Assembly (NCBI GenBank): GCA_003247835.1
Contig: QJYB01000048.1
Location: forward strand, 1-64,000
Direction: 5' to 3'
Origin: Gammaproteobacteria bacterium
GTDB taxonomy: Bacteria; Pseudomonadota; Gammaproteobacteria; Pseudomonadales; Azotimanducaceae
Length of the DNA stretch: 64,000 nt
Shown: piece by piece, positions 17,533 through 26,020 of the stretch
How the letters are laid out: the number at the start of each line of letters is the position of its first letter
Numbering within the stretch: the stretch's first letter is position 1
Notes under the pieces: model-generated
Told to the model about the DNA's origin: nothing
What the model saw: the letters and a program-made list of their open reading frames with translations, nothing else
Databases searched by the model: none
Program-made: the position numbers and the translations under genes

Positions 17533-18564
17533 ATGCAGACCGATAATCTCCGCATCAGCCAGACCCACCCGCTGATCTCTCCCGCCGTGCTGGAGGAAGA
17601 GCTGCCGCTCGGCGAGGCGGCCAGCGAGCTCGTCACCGAGGCGCGCAACGACATCCGTGCCATTCTCCGCGGCGACGATCACCGGCTGCTGGCCGTGGTC
17701 GGCCCCTGCTCGATACACGACCCGGTGGCTGCCGAGGAATACGCCGGACGGTTCGCCGGCGTTGCCGCGGAAGTCTCCGAGCAGATCTTCTGCGTGATGC
17801 GCGTTTACTTCGAGAAGCCCCGCACGGTGGTGGGCTGGAAGGGTCTGATCAACGACCCGGATCTGGACGGCAGCTACCGGATCAACAGAGGGCTGCGGCT
17901 GGCCCGCCAGGTGCTCCTGGCCGTGAACGACGCGGGCCTGCCCGCCGGCACGGAGTTCCTGGACACCACCTTCGGGCAGTACTTCACCGACCTCGTCAGC
18001 TGGGGGGCCATCGGCGCCCGCACGGTGGAGAGCCAGATCCACCGGGAGCTGGCTTCCGGGCTATCCATGCCGGTGGGACTCAAGAACCGTACCGACGGTG
18101 ACGTGCAGGTGGCCGTGGATGCGATCCGCGCCGCCGCACACAAGCATCTGTTTCCCTCACTGACCAAGGAAGGCGCACCGGCGATCCTCGAGACCGAGGG
18201 CAATCCGGACTGCCATCTGGTGCTGCGCGGCGGCAGCGCGCCGAACTACGACAGCGCCTCGATCCGGGGCGCCCAGACTCTGCTCAGGGACGCCGGTCTG
18301 CCCGACGTGGTGATGGTGGACTGCAGTCACGCCAACAGTGGCAAGGACCCGAGGCGGCAACCGGCTGTGGCGAGAGAGGTGATCGCTCAGCGCCGCGCCG
18401 GCAACGCCGGCATCCGCGGCATCATGATCGAGAGTCATCTCAGCGGCGGCCGCCAGGACGTCGGCGGGCAGCTGCGCTACGGGGTGAGCATCACGGATGC
18501 CTGTCTCGGCTTCGCAGATACCCGCGCCCTGCTGCACCAGCTGGCAGCGACACTCGCAGCGTGA
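17533..18564 (+). CDS. 3-deoxy-7-phosphoheptulonate synthase (class I DAHP synthase, AroF/G/H type)
   Basis: A 343-aa enzyme condensing phosphoenolpyruvate and erythrose 4-phosphate, the first step of the shikimate pathway. Signs are GPCSIHD (57-63, metal Cys59), MRVYFEKPRT (89-98), GARTVESQIHRELASGLS, GLKNRTDGD and the DCSHANSGKD metal/PEP motif; the length is typical of AroF/G/H proteins. Which aromatic amino acid controls it cannot be read from the sequence. It lies only 18 nt after potI, so it may be read through from the polyamine operon, although the two functions are unrelated. Confidence 0.92.
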   Translation: MQTDNLRISQTHPLISPAVLEEELPLGEAASELVTEARNDIRAILRGDDHRLLAVVGPCSIHDPVAAEEYAGRFAGVAAEVSEQIFCVMRVYFEKPRTVVGWKGLINDPDLDGSYRINRGLRLARQVLLAVNDAGLPAGTEFLDTTFGQYFTDLVSWGAIGARTVESQIHRELASGLSMPVGLKNRTDGDVQVAVDAIRAAAHKHLFPSLTKEGAPAILETEGNPDCHLVLRGGSAPNYDSASIRGAQTLLRDAGLPDVVMVDCSHANSGKDPRRQPAVAREVIAQRRAGNAGIRGIMIESHLSGGRQDVGGQLRYGVSITDACLGFADTRALLHQLAATLAA

Positions 18565-18611
18565 GCCACGAACCCCGCCCTCCCCGCTGACCCAGGTTCG
18601 TCAACCCTGCC

Positions 18612-19991
18612 TCAGGTCGGCACCCAGAGCCCATGAAATCCCATGGGCACCCGCCAGGGCAGCATCGCCCTGGCGACAGGGCCGGCGGTCACGTCGGTCG
18701 CCTCGAGCACGGCGAGATGACTGCGATCGACCCGCTCCTCATAGACCACGCAGAGCAGCCAGCCGTCTCCCTCCTCCGCCGCCGCAGTACGTGGCACGAA
18801 CACCGGCTCGGAAACCGCCTGTGCGGCCCCGAAGTGGTATGCGTGCATGCACCCGTCGTGCTGGTCGAAGTGCGCGATGCCGCGATGAAACAGATCGTCC
18901 GTGCCCGGGCCGCCGTGACAGGCAAAGAAGCCGTGGCGGGCATCCGTCATCGCGTAGCGATCGTCCAGACGCGGGTACTCGCAGACCAGATCCGACCGCC
19001 GCTGACGGTCGAGCCCGTCTGCACTCACGGAGAACGTCCAGCAGGCGAAGTGCTGCGCCCAGTCCGTCTGCCGCGTCCGGCTGCCGTCGGCCAGCGGAAA
19101 CGCCGGAGCCGCCTGCTCGCACAGATCGATGGTGATCCGATCGCCCTCATTGAAGGCATTCAGCACGTGCCAGACGAAGCAGGCATCGGTCTCGAGCCAA
19201 CGCACACCGCCTCTTCCGTCACGGCGGAGCACGCCGACATGGACCGCCCGGTCCGGCTCCCAGGCGAGGGGCGGCCCACCGGCCCGGGTCCGGGCGAGCG
19301 AGATGACCACCGGGCAGACCAGCAGAACGATGAAGTCCCGGGTGACCGCGAAGTCGTGAATCACGCTGGGAAACGGCGTGACCACCTCACGTTCGAAGGC
19401 GATGTGCCCATTCGCCTCCGCGACATAGCAGCGGACGCTGCCCGTGAAGCGCCGTTCGGGCTCGTTGGCGAAAAACACCAGCTCGCCCGTAAGCGGATCG
19501 ACCTTCGGGTGCGCCGTCATGTTGTGCGCGAGCCGGCCGCCGAACCGCCAGACCCCATGGGTTTCCAGGGTCAGCGGATCGACCGCGATGGGTGCATGAC
19601 CTTCCTCCAGCGCAAGCAGCCGACCGGCATGCCGGAGCAGATTCGTGTTGGCGACGCCGTCGGTCTCGATACCGGCCACGGCGGGATCGTTGGCACGCGG
19701 ATCGCCGGACGTGGCGAACAGTGCCCTGCCCGCCTCGTCCTCCAGCTGCCACTGCCGGGTCCGGACCCAGCGGTTGCGGTAAGCCACGGCGCCGGCCCGG
19801 ACATGGAAGGCATGCACCATGCCGTCACCCATGAGCGGGTTGTAGGGCTCGATGGGCGGATACCGGGGATTGGGCCCCACACGGTATAGCGAGCCTGTAA
19901 GACCCTGGGGCCAGTCGCCGTCGAGGATCAGGGTGTCCAGGTCGCGCTCCACCCGGACCGGCGCGAAACCGCCGGAGGTGTATGGGCCCAT
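18612..19991 (-). CDS. Carotenoid oxygenase family protein
   Basis: A 459-aa non-haem iron enzyme of the carotenoid/stilbene cleavage oxygenase family. All four Fe(II)-ligating histidines of the seven-bladed propeller are visible: His161 (TAHPKVD), His212 (VIHDFAVT), His275 (VWHVLNAF) and His453 (GFHGLWV near the C terminus). The conserved MGDGMVHAF segment at 54-62 matches the family. It cleaves a conjugated double bond in an apocarotenoid, stilbene or lignin-type phenylpropanoid; the substrate is unknown. Convergent with the DAHP synthase, monocistronic. Confidence 0.88.
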   Translation of the reverse strand: MGPYTSGGFAPVRVERDLDTLILDGDWPQGLTGSLYRVGPNPRYPPIEPYNPLMGDGMVHAFHVRAGAVAYRNRWVRTRQWQLEDEAGRALFATSGDPRANDPAVAGIETDGVANTNLLRHAGRLLALEEGHAPIAVDPLTLETHGVWRFGGRLAHNMTAHPKVDPLTGELVFFANEPERRFTGSVRCYVAEANGHIAFEREVVTPFPSVIHDFAVTRDFIVLLVCPVVISLARTRAGGPPLAWEPDRAVHVGVLRRDGRGGVRWLETDACFVWHVLNAFNEGDRITIDLCEQAAPAFPLADGSRTRQTDWAQHFACWTFSVSADGLDRQRRSDLVCEYPRLDDRYAMTDARHGFFACHGGPGTDDLFHRGIAHFDQHDGCMHAYHFGAAQAVSEPVFVPRTAAAEEGDGWLLCVVYEERVDRSHLAVLEATDVTAGPVARAMLPWRVPMGFHGLWVPT

Positions 19992-20164
19992 GTCGGGATC
20001 TCCTGCTCAGCCGGGCGTCGGAATCTAGTGGAATCGCAGCAGCACCGGCAGTCTTGTCATCTCACGCCGTTTAAACCGTCAGGACTTTCCGGGTCAGCGT
20101 TCACTAACAGACAGCCTGCGCCTGCCGGACTACCATAGTGGGTCCACCATCGCCGGGGTCCGAC

Positions 20165-21337
20165 ATGCAGACGAGCACCAACCGGTTCCTCACCACCCAT
20201 GCCGGCAGCCTGCCCCGCAGCGAGACGCTGACCGCCCTGCAGGTCGCGCAGAGCCGGGGGGAAGCCGTCGATGCCACCGAGCTGGCAGCGGCGGTCGCTG
20301 CTTCCACCGAAGCGGTGATCGAGAATCAGATCGCGGCCGGGATCGACATCGGCAACAACGGTGAGCAGGCCCGCGAGAGTTTCTTCACCTACGTGCAGCA
20401 CCGCATGTCGGGCTTCGGCGGCACCAGCCGGAGGCCGGCCTTTCAGGACATGATCCGTTATCCCGGCTGGATCCGACTGAAGATTCCCGACTACCAGCGC
20501 GGGGTCAGCCTGGCGACAGCGCCTCAGGCTCAGGGCGCCGTGCGTTACGTCAACCGGGAACCGCTGGACGCGGAGCTCGCCGGATTCGCGGACCTTCTCG
20601 AGCAGAAGAAGCGCGCAGACAGAGCGGATCCCTTCGTCGAGACCTTCGTCACGGCACCCTCCCCCGGCATCATCGCCGCCGCCATGGAGGATACGTTCTA
20701 CGGCGATCTGGATGCCTACATCGAGGCGCTGGGTGTGGCACTGAAGACCGAGTACGACGCGATCCACGCTGCCGGTCACGTGCTGCAGCTCGATTGTCCC
20801 GATCTCGCCATGGAGCGTCATACCTACTTCGCGAATCGGAGCGATACCGAGTTTCTCCGCTTCGCGGATCACGTGATCGCCAGCATCGATGCGGCACTCT
20901 CCGACATTCCGAAGGACCGGGTCCGCATGCACGTCTGCTGGGGCAACTACAACGGCCCGCACGACGCCGACGTGCCGCTGGCCACCATCCTGCCGAGCCT
21001 GATCCGCGCCAACGTCGGTGCGCTCATGCTCTCCATGGCCAATCCCAGGCACGCCCACGAGTACCACCTGCTGACCCCCGGCAACCTGCCCGACGGCATG
21101 CTCGTCGTTGCCGGGGTCATCGACACCACCACCAACTACGTTGAGCATCCGGAGGTGGTGGCCGAGCGGCTGCAGAGGGTGAGCGAGGCCATCGGTGATC
21201 CCACCCGGGTGATCGCCGGCACGGATTGCGGGTTCGACACCGCGGCCGGGTTCCGCGACGTGGCCGAGGACGTGGTCTGGGCCAAGCTGCGCGCCCTGGC
21301 GGACGGGGCCGCGCTCGCCTCAGAACGGCTGTTCTGA
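20165..21337 (+). CDS. Cobalamin-independent methionine synthase C-terminal-like (MetE-II family) protein
   Basis: A 390-aa single-barrel protein resembling the catalytic C-terminal half of MetE. The opening TTHAGSLPRS is typical; zinc ligands are likely His256-x-Cys258 (MHVCWGNYNGPH) and Cys354 (GTDCGF). Stand-alone 'methionine synthase II' proteins usually move methyl groups or bind corrinoid or folate-like partners in catabolic pathways; homocysteine methylation is not proven. ATG 20165 was preferred over the frame start at 20138 because it begins the conserved N terminus. Confidence 0.82.
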   Translation: MQTSTNRFLTTHAGSLPRSETLTALQVAQSRGEAVDATELAAAVAASTEAVIENQIAAGIDIGNNGEQARESFFTYVQHRMSGFGGTSRRPAFQDMIRYPGWIRLKIPDYQRGVSLATAPQAQGAVRYVNREPLDAELAGFADLLEQKKRADRADPFVETFVTAPSPGIIAAAMEDTFYGDLDAYIEALGVALKTEYDAIHAAGHVLQLDCPDLAMERHTYFANRSDTEFLRFADHVIASIDAALSDIPKDRVRMHVCWGNYNGPHDADVPLATILPSLIRANVGALMLSMANPRHAHEYHLLTPGNLPDGMLVVAGVIDTTTNYVEHPEVVAERLQRVSEAIGDPTRVIAGTDCGFDTAAGFRDVAEDVVWAKLRALADGAALASERLF

Positions 21338-21416
21338 GGCGCCATCGCGTCTGTACCCCCGTCCCCTGCTGGGCTAAGGTGCCTGGCTTCCGGGGAGCTA
21401 CTCGAGGGGAGAGTAC

Positions 21417-22493
21417 ATGCCGCGCATCATTCTCAACGTATCGATCCTGATCGCATCGATCGTGCTTGCTTCGGCCGCACGAGCCGAGCAGTTTCATTTC
21501 GTCGCACTCGGCGACACCGCCTACAACCCGTCACGGGACTATCCCGTCTACGAGCGGCTGATCGGCGCCATCAACGAAGACGGACCGGCATTCACCATTC
21601 ATGTGGGCGACACCTGGGGGGTGATGACCTGCACGGAGGAACACCACCGCTGGATTCACGGCTGGTTCGACAAGTACACGCACCCGGTAGTCTACATACC
21701 GGGAGATAACGAGTGGACCGACTGCCGCGAAGGCTACGTGCTGGAAGCCTACTCCCGTTATGTGACAGGTCAGGCCACGGCCGACGACCTGAAGGTGCTC
21801 GGCACCGTTAGGAGCCTCGATGGCGCCATGGCCGGTGCGGGCTATGCGGACACGCTGGCAAGCCTCGATACCATCCGCAAGGTTTTCTTCAGCGAGCCGA
21901 AGAGCCTGGGCGCCGTCACCATGCCGGTCACCCGCCAGGCCGACGTGTCCGAGTTCGACAAGATGGTCGAGAACGCCCGCTGGGAGAAGGACGGCGTGGT
22001 GTTCGCCACCGTAGACGTGCCGGGCAGTCAGAACGGCTTCATGATCAACGACCCCCGCCGGGCGGAGGAAGCCGTCGCCCGCAACACGGCCAACGTCGCC
22101 TGGATCAAGGATACGTTCGCAGCCGCATCCGCCAGCGAGGCCGCTGCGGTGGTGATCGCGCTGCATGCGGGCATGTTCATGGACGCGCCTGGGGGCGACT
22201 TCTCCAACAAGGAGCTGCGTGGTGGCCCCGACGGCCCCTACTACTGGATCGCGCTGGCCATCCGCGACCTGGGAGAAGCCTTCGGCAAACCCGTACTGCT
22301 CATCAACGGCGATTTCCACGAGTTCGTGGTGGACCGGCCGTTCTTCGTCTCCCAGGGGGAAGCCACCCTGCCGAAGTACGGCAACGTCACCCGAGTGCAG
22401 GTTTACGGTGCGCCGGAGCTCCGGGCCGTGCGCATCGATGTGGACACGGATACGCCCTGGGTATTCAGTTTCTCGCCGCTGTATCTGGAATGA
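21417..22493 (+). CDS. Secreted calcineurin-like metallophosphoesterase-type protein
   Basis: A 358-aa exported protein. The signal peptide (residues 1-23, ending ARA) is followed by FVALGDTAYN, then HVGDTWG, VYIPGDNEWTD and, late, LLINGDFHEFVVD. This is the ordered set of Asp/Asn/His metal-binding motifs of calcineurin-like phosphoesterases (GD..., GDNE, GDFH). The exact substrate is unknown; it probably hydrolyses phosphate esters in the periplasm. The start is supported by GGGGAGAG a few bases before the ATG. Confidence 0.72.
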   Translation: MPRIILNVSILIASIVLASAARAEQFHFVALGDTAYNPSRDYPVYERLIGAINEDGPAFTIHVGDTWGVMTCTEEHHRWIHGWFDKYTHPVVYIPGDNEWTDCREGYVLEAYSRYVTGQATADDLKVLGTVRSLDGAMAGAGYADTLASLDTIRKVFFSEPKSLGAVTMPVTRQADVSEFDKMVENARWEKDGVVFATVDVPGSQNGFMINDPRRAEEAVARNTANVAWIKDTFAAASASEAAAVVIALHAGMFMDAPGGDFSNKELRGGPDGPYYWIALAIRDLGEAFGKPVLLINGDFHEFVVDRPFFVSQGEATLPKYGNVTRVQVYGAPELRAVRIDVDTDTPWVFSFSPLYLE

Positions 22494-22534
22494 ATCCGGT
22501 TCCGCAACGGTCCCGCAACGGTCCCGAAGCCGCG

Positions 22535-23017
22535 TCAGGCCACCTGATAGCGCAGCATGACCCGGGAGCCGTCTGCCAGACCATCGCGGAAGCGGGGTCC
22601 CCACGTAGGCCACTCCCGCGTGTATTTCTGCCCCATCAGGGCCAGGATCGCCGCGTGGCGGAGCGTGTCCGTCTCCAGGGATGCCTTGCCTTGCACCACG
22701 GGCAGGTTGCGGTAGGCGCCGTCGCTGCGGCTCCAGACCCCCACATCGCCGACCCAGATCCGCGCCGTGGTCAGGCCTCTGCGTACCGCCTCGGCACGCC
22801 AGGCGTCGTGGGCCGTGACGACGTAGAGACTGAGACCATCCCGGGTAAACCAGACTTCAGACTGGCAGCGGCTTTCCTGGCCGTCGCTCCTGATCGGCGT
22901 TATGTAGATGACCTCGGAAGTATCCGCCGCAGCGGGTAGCGTCTGCGCCCTGACGGGCAGTGCCGCACCGGCCGCCAGCATCGCCAGGCTCCACAGGCTG
23001 TCACGACGATTCATCAT
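22535..23017 (-). CDS. Exported protein, PPOX/split-barrel-like, unknown function
   Basis: A 160-aa protein with a twin-arginine-like leader (NRRDSL, then a hydrophobic stretch ending PVRA). The mature part has the strands EVIYITPIRSDG, SEVWFTRDGLSLYVVTA and AWRAEAVRRGL..ARIWVGDVG, a pattern seen in exported PPOX-like proteins. The conserved WRA.AVRRGLT and WVGD blocks are the best anchors. No cofactor-binding residue is certain. An AGAGG ribosome site lies before the first ATG of an ATG-ATG pair. It lies just downstream of fumarase on the same strand and may be co-transcribed. Confidence 0.6.
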   Translation of the reverse strand: MMNRRDSLWSLAMLAAGAALPVRAQTLPAAADTSEVIYITPIRSDGQESRCQSEVWFTRDGLSLYVVTAHDAWRAEAVRRGLTTARIWVGDVGVWSRSDGAYRNLPVVQGKASLETDTLRHAAILALMGQKYTREWPTWGPRFRDGLADGSRVMLRYQVA

Positions 23018-23050
23018 GTTGGATTCCTCTCCAGATAGGCATGTGCAGGA

Positions 23051-24577
23051 TCAGACACTCACCGCGTCGATCCGTTCGGCGATCTTCGCCGACCAGATCT
23101 TCGGACCTTCCCGATGCACCGAGGCGCCCGTGGCATCCACGGCAACCGTAACCGGCATGTCCTTCACCTCGAATTCGTGGATGGCCTCCATGCCGAGCTC
23201 GGGGAAGGCGATCACCGTGGATTTCGTGATGGCCTTGGCGACCAGATAAGCGGCGCCGCCAACGGCGATCATGTAGGCCGCCCTGGCGTCACGGATCGCG
23301 TCGATGGCAGCCGCGCCCCGCTCCGCCTTGCCGACCATGCCGATGAGACCGGTCTTCTCGAGCATCGCGCGGGTGAACTTGTCCATCCGGGTTGCCGTTG
23401 TCGGACCTGCCGGACCGATGACCTCGCCCTTCACCGGATCCACCGGACCCACGTAGTAGATCATCCGGTTCGTGAAATCGACGGGCAGCGGCTTACCCTG
23501 CTCGATCAGGTCGACGAGCTTCTTGTGCGCTGCGTCCCGGCCGGTGAGCAGCTTGCCGGAAAGCAGCAGCGTGTCGCCGGATTGCCAGGTGGCGACCTCG
23601 GCCGGGGTGAGCGTATCCAGATTGACCCGCTTCACGTCCGCGCCCAGATCGAACTCGATGTCGGGCCACTCGGAGAGATCGGGCGCTTCGAAGTGCGCCG
23701 GGCCGCTGCCGTCCAGCGAGAAATGCACGTGCCGCGTGGCCGAGCAGTTGGGGATTACCGCCACGGGCTTGTTCGCTGCGTGGGTCGGGTACTCGCGGAT
23801 CTTCACGTCCAGTACCGTGGTGAGACCGCCGAGACCCTGAGCGCCGATTCCGAGTGCGTTGACCTTCTCGAAGAGCTCGAGGCGGAGCTCCTCGAGATGG
23901 TTCGCCGCACCCCGGGTCTGGAGCGCATGAATGTCGATGGGATCCATCATCGATTCCTTGGCCAGCAGCATGGCCTTCTCAGGCGTCCCGCCGATGCCGA
24001 CACCGAGCAGTCCCGGCGGGCACCAGCCCGCGCCCATGGTCGGCACCACGGAGAGCACCCAGTCGACGATGGAATCCGAGGGATTGAGCATGGCGAACTT
24101 GGCCTTGGCCTCACTGCCGCCGCCCTTGGCCGCCACCTCGACGCTCACCCTGTTGCCCGGCACCACCTTGTAGTGGATCACGGCCGGGGTGTTGTCCTGG
24201 GTGTTCGAGCGGGCACCATCCGGGTCGGCGAGCACCGAGGCGCGCAGCACGTTGTCTTCAAACGCATAGGCCCGGCGAACGCCCTCATTGATCATCTCGT
24301 CGACGCTCAGGTCTGCTTCCCACTGCACGTCCATGCCCACCTCGACGAAGGCGATGACGATGCCCGTGTCCTGACAGATGGGCCGCTTGCCGATGGCGCA
24401 CATTCGCGAGTTGACCAGCACCTGGGTCAGCGCCGCCTTGGCCGCCGGTGATTCCTCCTTCTCCCAGGCCTCGCGCATGCCGCGGATGAAGTCCACGGGA
24501 TGGTAGTAGGAGATGAACTGCAGGGCATCCGCCACGCTCTGGATCAGGTCTTCCTGCTTGATGACGGTTCGGCTCAT
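23051..24577 (-). CDS. fumA: Fumarate hydratase class I (iron-sulfur)
   Basis: A 508-aa class I fumarase of the one-polypeptide type that interconverts fumarate and malate in the TCA cycle. Conserved elements are the N-terminal QEDLIQSVADALQFISYYHP block, the Cys-containing CAIGKRPICQDTG motif (Cys60, Cys68), GAGWCPPG, and NCSATRH; these cysteines would hold the [4Fe-4S] cluster. The C-terminal half has GKLLTGRDAAHK, RMIYYVGPV and GPTTATRMD. The start at ATG 24577 (MSRTVIKQ) is preferred over an ATG nine bases upstream; neither has a clear ribosome site. Divergent from the dipeptidase gene. Confidence 0.92.
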   Translation of the reverse strand: MSRTVIKQEDLIQSVADALQFISYYHPVDFIRGMREAWEKEESPAAKAALTQVLVNSRMCAIGKRPICQDTGIVIAFVEVGMDVQWEADLSVDEMINEGVRRAYAFEDNVLRASVLADPDGARSNTQDNTPAVIHYKVVPGNRVSVEVAAKGGGSEAKAKFAMLNPSDSIVDWVLSVVPTMGAGWCPPGLLGVGIGGTPEKAMLLAKESMMDPIDIHALQTRGAANHLEELRLELFEKVNALGIGAQGLGGLTTVLDVKIREYPTHAANKPVAVIPNCSATRHVHFSLDGSGPAHFEAPDLSEWPDIEFDLGADVKRVNLDTLTPAEVATWQSGDTLLLSGKLLTGRDAAHKKLVDLIEQGKPLPVDFTNRMIYYVGPVDPVKGEVIGPAGPTTATRMDKFTRAMLEKTGLIGMVGKAERGAAAIDAIRDARAAYMIAVGGAAYLVAKAITKSTVIAFPELGMEAIHEFEVKDMPVTVAVDATGASVHREGPKIWSAKIAERIDAVSV

Positions 24578-24718
24578 GGCTGGCACATCGGTGTGGCGAA
24601 TGGAGGGCGCATTCTACCCCATGCGCCCGAACCCGGACCGCCGTCGGGTTGTTCCCGACCGGACCCCGTGTGACCATACCTTCCCTTCACCCCCAACCCG
24701 CTGTAACGGACTCAAACG

Positions 24719-25999
24719 ATGACAAGACCCACCCTACGGACCCTGATTCTGCTGCTCGCTGCCGCGCTGACCCTGATCGGCTGCTCCCGGGAGGAAGTGC
24801 CCGAAGGGGACAGCAGCACGGACGCGACGCCAGCCGAGGATAAGGCAAGCGACCTCGCCCACTCGGCGCTGATCGTCGACACGCACATCGACGTGCCGTA
24901 CCGGCTTCACGAGGGCTGGGAGGACGTCAGCAAGTCGACGGAGAGCGGCGACTTCGACTATCCGCGAGCGAAAAAGGGCGGGCTCGATGTGGTGTTCATG
25001 TCCATCTACATCCCTGCGGATGTGGACGCCGCCGGCGAAGCCAAGGCGTTCGCCGAAGGGCTGATCGATACCGTGGAAGCGGTGGTTGCGGACTCGCCCG
25101 ACAAATTCGGCCTGGCCACCTGCACCGCGGACGTGCGCACGCTGAAGGCACAGGGGAAGATATCCATGGCGATGGGCATGGAGAACGGCGGCGCCATCAG
25201 CGGTGACCTGGCCAACGTCGGCTACTTTGCCGAGCGGGGTATCCGCTACGTGACGCTGGCGCACTCGAAGTCCAATCAGATCTCCGACTCCTCCTACGAC
25301 GACAATGAGCAGTGGGGTGGCCTGTCCGATTTCGGCAAGCAGCTCGTGCCGGAAATGAACGCGCAGGGCGTCATGGTAGACGTCTCCCACATTTCCGACA
25401 AAGCCTTCTGGCAGGTGCTGGATCTGACCAAGACCCCCGTCATCGCCAGCCACTCGTCGCTGCGTTACTTCACTCCGGACTTCCAGCGCAACATGACCGA
25501 CGAGATGGTGGCCGCGCTGGGCGAGAACGGCGGCGTCATTCAGATCAACTTCGGCTCGAGCTTTCTCACCAAGACCGCCCGCGATTACAGCAACGCGACC
25601 CAGGCGGCGATCGAGCAGTTCCGGGCGGACGAGCACGCCGCCACGGACGAGGAGGCACTGAAGTCGTTCATGGCCCAGTATCAGGACGAGAACCCCTACC
25701 CGTACGCCGATGTGGACGACGTGCTCGATCACATCGATCGTGCGGTGGCACTCGCCGGCATCGACCACGTCGGCATCGGCTCCGACTACGACGGCGTGGG
25801 TCCAACGTTGCCCATCGGGCTCGAGGATGTGAGCCGCTATCCCAACCTGGTCAGTGGCCTGCTCGAGCGCGGCTACAGCGAAGGCGACGTGACGAAGATT
25901 CTCGGCGGCAACCTGATGCGTGTCTGGGCGGCGATCGAGAGCTATGCTGCCAGCGCGGGTCACCCGGCTAAGTGTGCCCAGCCGGCCCAGAGTTCCTGA
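24719..25999 (+). CDS. Dipeptidase, membrane dipeptidase family (peptidase M19), lipoprotein
   Basis: A 426-aa lipoprotein with a lipobox ending LIGC22. It is a renal-dipeptidase-like zinc enzyme: His56-x-Asp58 (DTHIDVP), bridging Glu155 (MGMENGG), His224 (DVSHIS), His245 (ASHSSLR), and a final Asp in IGSDYDG. It hydrolyses dipeptides at the envelope. Length fits the family (~400 aa). It is followed 21 nt later by the MerB-like gene; no functional link is evident. Confidence 0.9.
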   Translation: MTRPTLRTLILLLAAALTLIGCSREEVPEGDSSTDATPAEDKASDLAHSALIVDTHIDVPYRLHEGWEDVSKSTESGDFDYPRAKKGGLDVVFMSIYIPADVDAAGEAKAFAEGLIDTVEAVVADSPDKFGLATCTADVRTLKAQGKISMAMGMENGGAISGDLANVGYFAERGIRYVTLAHSKSNQISDSSYDDNEQWGGLSDFGKQLVPEMNAQGVMVDVSHISDKAFWQVLDLTKTPVIASHSSLRYFTPDFQRNMTDEMVAALGENGGVIQINFGSSFLTKTARDYSNATQAAIEQFRADEHAATDEEALKSFMAQYQDENPYPYADVDDVLDHIDRAVALAGIDHVGIGSDYDGVGPTLPIGLEDVSRYPNLVSGLLERGYSEGDVTKILGGNLMRVWAAIESYAASAGHPAKCAQPAQSS

Positions 26000-26020
26000 C
26001 ACTATCGAGGGAGGACTTGC

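Noticed and set aside
22502-22523. Tandem 11-bp repeat CCGCAACGGTC x2
   Set aside because: Only two copies between convergent genes; no further sign of an array or satellite.
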